Source: PALSA-693 sp963781155 (lineage in GTDB: Bacteria > Actinomycetota > Acidimicrobiia > Acidimicrobiales > Palsa-688). From it: a DNA stretch of 64,000 nt. Location: assembly GCA_963781155.1 (NCBI GenBank), contig CAWAEC010000011.1, positions 186,001 through 250,000 on the forward strand. Direction: 5' to 3'. Positions 58,913 through 64,000 of this stretch are shown here, piece after piece; positions within the stretch are counted from its first letter, which is position 1, and the number at the start of each line of letters is the position of its first letter. The notes beneath the pieces are model-generated. The model did no database searches. It had not been told where the DNA came from and saw only the letters and a program-made list of their open reading frames with translations. The translations under genes and the position numbers were made by a program.

Positions 58913-60999
58913 TGACGTCCCCCTCTCAACCTCGACGAGGCTCCGGGGAGGGGAAAAAGAAGCAGCGGCAGGCTCCTTCGGCGGGGAATCGGCGAGGGTC
59001 CGGGGGCAAGGCGGGCACGTCCGGCAAGGCCGGCAAGCGTACGGGTCAGCAGCCGAGGACACCCCCGGCGCGCCGTGGTCAGGAAGGTGGCAACCCCCGG
59101 CGTACATCAGGGTCGTCGAGCCGACAGTGGCCGGCTGCCCGACAGCGCGACAACGGGCCCGCCGGCCGCAGCCAGAGCCGAGACCGCTCCGCAGCCGACC
59201 GCGGGCGCTCCGGGCCGGCCGGCAACGGCCCTGCCGGGGAGGGCCGGGCACGAGACCGATCCGCGCCTGGCCCAAGACGCTACGGCGACGCCGGCGATGG
59301 CCGCCGGGACCGCGCCTCGTCAACGTCGAGCCAACGTCCAACCGGATCCCGAACCGACGGCCGAGGCCCCAGGCCCGCCACCGACCGTTCGCGACAGCCT
59401 GGTTGGAACAGCCGCGATCACACGAGGACAATCGGCCCCATCGCCGCGGACGCCGACGCCGGTGGTCAGAACAGCGACGCAGGCCGCGACTACCGGCCGC
59501 GGCCCGACCGTGGCTCGCGTGCCGCGGCGGACGGAGGGTCGCCCCGCGCCAGAGAGCCCTACAGCTCCGATAGTCGAAGCCGATCTCGACAAACGGATCG
59601 CTCCACCACCTCCCGCGGCGCGACGTGGACCCCCAGGGGAGCCGATCCCCGCCGGAACTCGACACAGGGTCAGACCGGGGCCCGTGACCGCAGCCCGGGA
59701 CAGGCCCGTTCCCCGTACCAGGCCCGATCCCCCTACCAGGCCCGATCCCCCTACCAGGACAGCCGTCGTGACGAGCGGCGCGGCGACGACTTCGGGTCCT
59801 CCACCCGGCAAGGGCCGGGGCCGGACCGCACCGGCGGGGACCGCACGCGCCGGAACAGCCGGCCTGATCGCGCCCTGGCGAGGAGCGACGACGCGTCGCC
59901 CGGTACCAGTCCTGGCCCACCTCGGGTCCCGCGCGATCCGCGTTCTCGGTCCTCCCCACCGCCGCCGCGCCGCCCTGGGCCCTCTAACTTTTCGGACTCT
60001 TCCGATTCTTCCGACTTCTCAGGTCGCCCAAGACCGGAGCGGAACTCCCCTCCGGCACGTGGTCAGACCAAAGCGTGGGGCAGCGTCGCCCGCCGGGGCG
60101 CCCGGACTCTGGGGTTGCCGGACCAAAGTGGCCCGTCCGCTTCCGAGCTGTGGCGAGACGCCGTCGCAAGAGCGGGCGGCCGCGAAGAGTCCGAGTCCCG
60201 GTCGCAACCGTGGACTCCCGACGAGACCTGGGTGCTCGAGCCGAGCCCGGAGAGTCCCCCGCAGTCGCCACGCCGCGATCGTCCTGCCGATCGTGCACCC
60301 GATCGCAACCCTCGACTCCGTGATCTGGCCATGGGCAAGGAGGGGGTCGCTTCGCCCGGAGGCCACCGGCGCCGCGTACCCCGGCGGGTCGTCGACGAGC
60401 TGGCAGCGGTCGCCGGTGCGGAGCGTGGCGCAAAGCTGGCCGCCCGCATGGCCGACGCCACCTATGCGTATGAACGCGAGCGGTACCAGGAAGCCCGACG
60501 CATTCTGCGAACCCTCGCCGACGAGATCCCCGGTTCGGCCGCGGTTCGCGAGTTGTACGGCTTGGTCCTCTACCGAAGCGCGCAGTGGGCTCAGGCCGCC
60601 CGCCAGCTCGAGGCGTACAGGGAGCTGAGCGGTTCGTTCGACCAGCATCCGGTTCTGGCCGATTGTTATCGGGCCCTGCGCCGCTGGGACGACGCCGAAG
60701 CCATCTGGACGGAGCTGCGCGACGCCTCTCCCAGCGCCGACCTGGTCGCCGAAGGCCGCATCGTCGCCGCCGGATGTCGGGCCGACCAGGGAGACCTGGC
60801 CGGGGCCATCGCAATGCTGGAGCGGGCCGCCCGACGAGTCAGCCACCCACAGGAGCGCCACCTGCGCCAGTGGTACGCACTAGCCGACCTGTACGAGCGC
60901 GCTGGTGACCTGCCGCGAGCTCGGGAGCTGTTCGGTCGCGTCGCTGCAATCGATCCCGACGCCTTCGACGTCCGAACACGCCTTCGATCGCTGGCCTGA
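58912..60999 (+). CDS. Long Arg/Pro/Ser/Gly-rich disordered protein with C-terminal TPR domain
   Basis: 695 residues. The first ~470 are low complexity, basic and polar (SGEGKKKQRQAPSAGNRRGS, RSQSRDRSAADRGRSG) with dipeptides RS, RG, GR and DR and three tandem ARSPYQ units; then a stretch with NFSDSSDSSDFSGRP. The last ~190 residues are helical TPR-like repeats: TYAYERERYQEARRILRTLA, LVLYRSAQWAQAARQLEAYR, RRWDDAEAIWTEL, WYALADLYERAGDLPRAREL. No signal peptide or membrane segment. The N-terminal composition resembles RNA-binding disordered proteins; with its place right behind the rrn operon a link to ribosome or RNA metabolism is possible but unproven. Confidence 0.82.
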   Translation: MTSPSQPRRGSGEGKKKQRQAPSAGNRRGSGGKAGTSGKAGKRTGQQPRTPPARRGQEGGNPRRTSGSSSRQWPAARQRDNGPAGRSQSRDRSAADRGRSGPAGNGPAGEGRARDRSAPGPRRYGDAGDGRRDRASSTSSQRPTGSRTDGRGPRPATDRSRQPGWNSRDHTRTIGPIAADADAGGQNSDAGRDYRPRPDRGSRAAADGGSPRAREPYSSDSRSRSRQTDRSTTSRGATWTPRGADPRRNSTQGQTGARDRSPGQARSPYQARSPYQARSPYQDSRRDERRGDDFGSSTRQGPGPDRTGGDRTRRNSRPDRALARSDDASPGTSPGPPRVPRDPRSRSSPPPPRRPGPSNFSDSSDSSDFSGRPRPERNSPPARGQTKAWGSVARRGARTLGLPDQSGPSASELWRDAVARAGGREESESRSQPWTPDETWVLEPSPESPPQSPRRDRPADRAPDRNPRLRDLAMGKEGVASPGGHRRRVPRRVVDELAAVAGAERGAKLAARMADATYAYERERYQEARRILRTLADEIPGSAAVRELYGLVLYRSAQWAQAARQLEAYRELSGSFDQHPVLADCYRALRRWDDAEAIWTELRDASPSADLVAEGRIVAAGCRADQGDLAGAIAMLERAARRVSHPQERHLRQWYALADLYERAGDLPRARELFGRVAAIDPDAFDVRTRLRSLA
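59701..59754 (+). repeat. Three-copy 18-bp in-frame tandem repeat
   Basis: Units 59701-59718, 59719-59736 and 59737-59754 of CAGGCCCGATCCCCCTAC encode QARSPY three times in the disordered region of the TPR protein. Units 2 and 3 are identical. Confidence 0.9.
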
Positions 61000-61279
61000 C
61001 GCAATCGACTCGAGGACCTCGGGCGGTGCCCGGTGGTACCGCAACCCGAGGCCGGAGCGGCCTGGCGCCGGGGTGGGGGAGCATTGCGAGGAGCCAGCTT
61101 CTCCCCGCCTCGACGTGCGTGCTTCCATGAGTTTTCATGCTCGCCGAGCCGGGATTCTCAGTACGCTCCCTGATTCTCTGAACAGTTAAAGACCTCCCAG
61201 GTCGCTTTTGCTACCGAAAAGCAAAAAACGTACAGAGATCCAGCCGGACTCCGGCTCTGATCCCGAATCCTCCGGCCCG
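61000..61279. other. Noncoding gap left of the insertion sequence
   Basis: No gene supported. It contains a short hairpin TTTTGCT/AGCAAAA near 61,206-61,226. Base composition is less GC-rich than neighbours. Confidence 0.5.
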
Positions 61280-61288
61280 GCTGTGCCC

Positions 61289-62753
61289 GAGAATGTCCCG
61301 CCTTCTGTTGAAGTTCGGCGGTGGCCACTGCGTTGATCAGGCGGCGACCTGATCGTAGTTGGGTGGTGTGACAGTTTCGTCTGTGGTCTGGTGGCGGAGA
61401 GCGGCGACGAGCGTGGGCATCTCTTTGCAGCCGCGGACACGTCGGAAGTTCCGTTCGGCTTCGCGCATCCCGGCGGCCACCCAGCGCTTCTTCATCGACC
61501 CGTCCTTCCAGTTCTTGACGTTGCCCATGGTGGTGCGTGCCACCGAGATCATGGACTCGATGCAGTTGGTGTTCGTCAAGGTGGTGGCGAGCTGTCCGCC
61601 CACGCCGAGGCGGCGGACGGTGAACATGTCCTCGACCCCTTCGAGCAGGCTGGCCGCGGCGTCGGGATGATCGGCCTTGAGCTCGGAGGCAATCCGGCGG
61701 GCCTGGTCGAGACCCTTGGCCGGGTCGGCATCGGCGAAGGCCCGGGCCAGGCGCCAGTCGATCTTGGAGCCGAGCTCCTTGGGCAGATACCCCTTGACAT
61801 TCCGGCGCTTGTGCAAAGTGCACCTCTGGATCTGGGCCTTATCCCCGAAGACCTTCTTGACCCCAGCGGCCAGCGCCTTGGCGCCATCCAGCACGGCCAA
61901 AAGGCCGCCGTCGGCGGACAGGCCCCGGGCCGCCAGGTCAGCGAGCAGCCCGGTCACGACGGTCTTGTTCTCGGTGTCGCCCAGCCACAGCCCGACCGGA
62001 ACCTTGGTCCCGTCGGTGGTGATGGCCAAGGCCACCACGACGCACTGGCCGGCGACATCGAGCCCGTCGATCATGATTACCGCCACCTCCAGACTGGACA
62101 GATCGCGGGCCATCAGCTCGGCCAGGGCGGCCTCGGTGGCCGCCTTGAACCGGCGGCTGACCGAGCTGCGCCCCGTCGCTTTCGCCTGGGCTTCCAGATC
62201 GTCACTGAGCGGTTCGGCCACATCGACATGGCGGCGGGTGGCCACCCCCGCCAGCATCCGCTCCACCGTCAGCCGGTCGAGCAGATCCTTGGACGAGAAC
62301 GCCGCCCAGCTGTCCAACTCGATCTCGGCGTCCTCCACGGTCCGTCCCCGGGGGCGGGAAACCGTTACCTGGCGGCCGCCCATCACTACCGGACCGTCGG
62401 TGGTGCCGTGCCAGTTCGCCCGGCGGCCCGAGATCTTGGCGTGCTTGGGGCCGACCCGGGCGGTCATCTCGGCTTCGAGCATCTGGGTCATCACCATCAG
62501 GCCTACATCGGCGCAGAAACCGAGCAGCCCTTCCTTCACTGCGCCGGCCAGATCAGCCAACGCCACAGTCGCTTCAAGCGGCAAGCCGGCCACATTGGCT
62601 GTCTCCACCTCGGCGACGCTCACGACAGGTACCTTCTTGGTCACGGTGGTCCTCCTCCTGTTGGGTTGTCTGCAAGACGCCCGACACCATGCCAAAAGCA
62701 AGGTCTCAGGCGGGGGACCACCGCCTCACTTCAACAAACCGGGGGACAACCTC
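61289..62753 (-). mobile_element. Complete IS256-family insertion sequence
   Basis: 1465 bp. Terminal inverted repeats of about 38 bp (61289-61326 and 62716-62753) match at 29 of 38 positions, both outer ends beginning GAG..TGTCCC. The element is flanked by a perfect 9-bp duplication GCTGTGCCC (61280-61288 and 62754-62762). It carries one transposase gene on the - strand with no frame break. The perfect duplication and intact gene suggest recent insertion. Confidence 0.95.
61337..62644 (-). CDS. IS256-family (Mutator-type) transposase
   Basis: 435 residues from GTG 62644, which follows GGAGG. DDE-type catalytic positions are visible: first Asp in VAVIMIDGLDVAGQ, second in LLAVLDGAKALAAGVKKVFG, Glu in NTNCIESMISVARTTMGNVK. 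The family C/H motif is RCTLHKRRNVKGYLP. N-terminal part: FCADVGLMVMTQMLEAEMTA, RVGPKHAKISGRRANWHGTT. Full length for the family and no interruption, so it is probably active. Confidence 0.95.
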   Translation of the reverse strand: MTKKVPVVSVAEVETANVAGLPLEATVALADLAGAVKEGLLGFCADVGLMVMTQMLEAEMTARVGPKHAKISGRRANWHGTTDGPVVMGGRQVTVSRPRGRTVEDAEIELDSWAAFSSKDLLDRLTVERMLAGVATRRHVDVAEPLSDDLEAQAKATGRSSVSRRFKAATEAALAELMARDLSSLEVAVIMIDGLDVAGQCVVVALAITTDGTKVPVGLWLGDTENKTVVTGLLADLAARGLSADGGLLAVLDGAKALAAGVKKVFGDKAQIQRCTLHKRRNVKGYLPKELGSKIDWRLARAFADADPAKGLDQARRIASELKADHPDAAASLLEGVEDMFTVRRLGVGGQLATTLTNTNCIESMISVARTTMGNVKNWKDGSMKKRWVAAGMREAERNFRRVRGCKEMPTLVAALRHQTTDETVTPPNYDQVAA

Positions 62754-62762
62754 GCTGTGCCC

Positions 62763-62815
62763 CTGGCCTCTGCCTCTGGCCTCTGGCCTCCGCCCTCCGC
62801 CCTCCGCCGCCATCG
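62763..62815. repeat. CTCTGGC/CTCCGCC microsatellite next to the IS
   Basis: Tandem short units: CCTCTG and TGGCCTC variants, then CCGCCCT repeated three times. It directly adjoins the right target duplication. No coding meaning is evident. Confidence 0.75.
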
Positions 62816-62933
62816 TCACAACCCCTCGGTACGATCCGAACCACAGGCGCTCCGGCGCCATGCCTCGCCGGCGGTTGCTGGCCTTCCCTGGTTGGTTCAG
62901 CCGCGCCGGCCTCGCCGGCAGAGGAGAGAAACG

Positions 62934-63359
62934 ATGATCAACGTGGTGGTCCTACAAGGAGTTCTGGCGCGGCCGGCGCAGGACCGGGTGCTGCCGTCCG
63001 GCAGTCGCCTGCTCACACTCGAGGTGACCGTGCCCCGGCCAGACGGGCCGGCCGAGCCGGTCCCCGTGGCCTGGTTCGACGCTCCTGCGTCGGCAGCCGC
63101 CCTGGACGCGGGTGCTGAGGTCGTGGTCATCGGCCGGGTGCGGCCCCGCTTTTTCCAGGCCGGCGGAGCCACCCAGAGCCGGACCGAAGTCATCACGGCC
63201 CGCGTGATCCGGTCCAGCGAAGTGAAGCGGGCTCGGGCGGCCATGACCTCGGCCGGTGCCGAGGTTGAGGCCGCTGCGGCTGAACTGGGCGCCGAAAGCC
63301 GAGGCGCGGCACCGAAACGGCCATGCGGAAGCGAAGCAAGGACAGCCAACCCGGCATGA
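62934..63359 (+). CDS. Single-stranded DNA-binding (SSB)-like protein
   Basis: 141 residues. OB-fold pattern: NVVVLQGVLARPAQDRVLPS, GSRLLTLEVTVPRPDGPAEP, VPVAWFDAPASAAALDAGAE, VVVIGRVRPRFFQAGGATQS, RTEVITARVIRSS. It is shorter and more divergent than the main SSB (no acidic C-terminal tip), so it is likely a paralogue of the kind seen in actinobacteria. ATG 62934 follows GAGGAGAG. The last 35 residues are Ala/Glu-rich. Confidence 0.78.
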   Translation: MINVVVLQGVLARPAQDRVLPSGSRLLTLEVTVPRPDGPAEPVPVAWFDAPASAAALDAGAEVVVIGRVRPRFFQAGGATQSRTEVITARVIRSSEVKRARAAMTSAGAEVEAAAAELGAESRGAAPKRPCGSEARTANPA

Positions 63360-63492
63360 GGCGCACACCCCTGCCTTCGCCACCGAGCCCCGACCGGCCG
63401 AGGCTATCCGCCGGGGCGGCCTCGGCCAGCGTCTCGCCTCGCCTCGCCACCAAAACTCCCTGGGGTCGGGACGTCGAAAGCGGGCGCGTAGT

Positions 63493-63506
63493 CTCTCGAC
63501 GTCGAG
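63493..63506. promoter_or_regulatory. 14-bp perfect palindrome upstream of the aldolase gene
   Basis: TCTCGACGTCGAGA is its own reverse complement and immediately follows TAGTCT (63488-63493), a possible -10 box. It lies 65 bases before the aldolase ATG. Operator role is inferred. The rest of 63360-63571 shows nothing else. Confidence 0.5.
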
Positions 63507-63571
63507 ACTGAATCTACGCCATCTACGCCGCCGGCCCGTCGAGACCGGCCGGAGCGAGGAGTCGTACTGAC

Positions 63572-64000
63572 ATGGATGTAAAGAGCTTGTTGGGCGAGGA
63601 AGCCGGCAGCCTGCTCTCCTACGAGTGCAAGGGCATCACCCGCGACGAACTGATCCTGCCCGGTCCCGACGCCATCGACCAGGTGATGAGCTGGTCGGAT
63701 CGGCCCATCCCGGTGCTGCGCAATCTGGCGGCGGTATACAACCACGGCCGCCTGGCCGGCACCGGCTACCTGTCGATGCTGCCGGTCGATCAGGGCATCG
63801 AGCACTCCGCCGCAGCCTCGTTCGCCCGGAACCCGGCCTACTTCGACCCCAAGAACCTGGTCGAGTTGGCCATTGAAGGGGGCTGCAATGCGTTTGCCAC
63901 GACCCTTGGTGTGCTCGGAATCGTTGGGCGGCGCTACGCGCACCGCATCCCGTTCATTGCCAAGCTCAACCACAACGAGTTGCTGACGTATCCGTCCCGC
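63572..64000 (+). CDS. fbaB: Class I fructose-bisphosphate aldolase, 3' end outside the window
   Basis: The first 143 residues are present: DVKSLLGEEAGSLLSYECKG, ITRDELILPGPDAIDQVMSW, GTGYLSMLPVDQGIEHSAAA, SFARNPAYFDPKNLVELAIE, GGCNAFATTLGVLG and RIPFIAKLNHNELLTYPS. This matches the archaeal/bacterial DhnA-type class I aldolase; the Schiff-base lysine of the family lies beyond the window edge. ATG 63572 follows GGAG by 10 bases. Confidence 0.9.
   Translation, partial: MDVKSLLGEEAGSLLSYECKGITRDELILPGPDAIDQVMSWSDRPIPVLRNLAAVYNHGRLAGTGYLSMLPVDQGIEHSAAASFARNPAYFDPKNLVELAIEGGCNAFATTLGVLGIVGRRYAHRIPFIAKLNHNELLTYPSR

Noticed and set aside
61391..63118. Long + strand frame through the insertion sequence
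   Set aside because: It is antisense to the transposase; only its frame-mate at the end is the real SSB-like gene from 62934.
63404..63973. 189-residue - strand frame at the window end
   Set aside because: It is antisense to the aldolase gene, whose conserved residues are on the + strand.

Overview
This is a contiguous 64 kb chromosomal block from a high-GC actinobacterium. The 16S rRNA gene (about 53018-54533), the gene order (pyrR-pyrB-pyrC-carA-carB-pyrD-pyrF-mihF-gmk-rpoZ-coaBC-metK-priA, infC-rpmI-rplT-trmH-pheS-pheT, argC-B-D-R-G-H) and the many GTG/TTG starts fit an uncultured member of class Acidimicrobiia. That placement is my reading of the sequence and no database was searched. 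Almost everything is housekeeping, tightly packed on the + strand, with 4-bp ATGA/GTGA overlaps between most genes.

Layout. 1-12.5 kb: mltG, aroE, the three-subunit transhydrogenase pntA/pntAB/pntB, a secreted NlpC/P60 hydrolase, a prepilin peptidase, then aroC-aroK-aroB-aroQ, pepP, efp, nusB. 12.5-21.8 kb: the complete de novo UMP operon behind a PyrR-binding RNA leader. 21.9-31.5 kb: mihF, gmk, rpoZ, coaBC, metK, priA, two RNA methyltransferase-type genes on the - strand, then def, fmt, rsmB. 31.5-37.1 kb: rpe, a MoaB/MogA-like gene, the riboflavin genes ribD-ribE-ribBA-ribH, hisG and a small cold-shock-like protein. 37.2-44.6 kb: a DUF1844-type gene facing infC-rpmI-rplT, a TrmH-type gene, pheS-pheT and a tyrosine-phosphatase-like gene. 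44.9-51.7 kb: a 0.57 kb noncoding region with twin hairpins, then argCBDRGH (argJ and argF absent), followed by a 3-methyladenine glycosylase. 52.5-58.9 kb: a single rrn operon (16S-23S-5S, no tRNA in the spacer). 58.9-64 kb: a long disordered/TPR protein, an intact IS256-family element, an SSB-like gene and the start of a class I fructose-bisphosphate aldolase.

Most notable: (1) the 23S gene is interrupted after the equivalent of E. coli U1931 by a 706-nt group I intron encoding a single-motif LAGLIDADG endonuclease; (2) the pyr leader folds into a canonical PyrR-binding hairpin whose lower stem holds part of the pyrR Shine-Dalgarno, and an intrinsic terminator lies inside the first codons of pyrR, suggesting repression of translation coupled to termination; (3) many genes have a TANNNT box 6-8 nt before the start codon, i.e. 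probable leaderless transcripts, including argC where a dyad resembling an ArgR box overlaps TATAAT; (4) a pair of near-identical hairpins lies upstream of argC; (5) the IS256 element has a perfect 9-bp target duplication.

Quality caveat: eight housekeeping genes (mltG, pyrC, carB, priA, fmt, rsmB, ribBA, argG) each carry one frame break at a short repeat or homopolymer. This looks like uncorrected consensus error, so these are annotated as single genes with the break noted.
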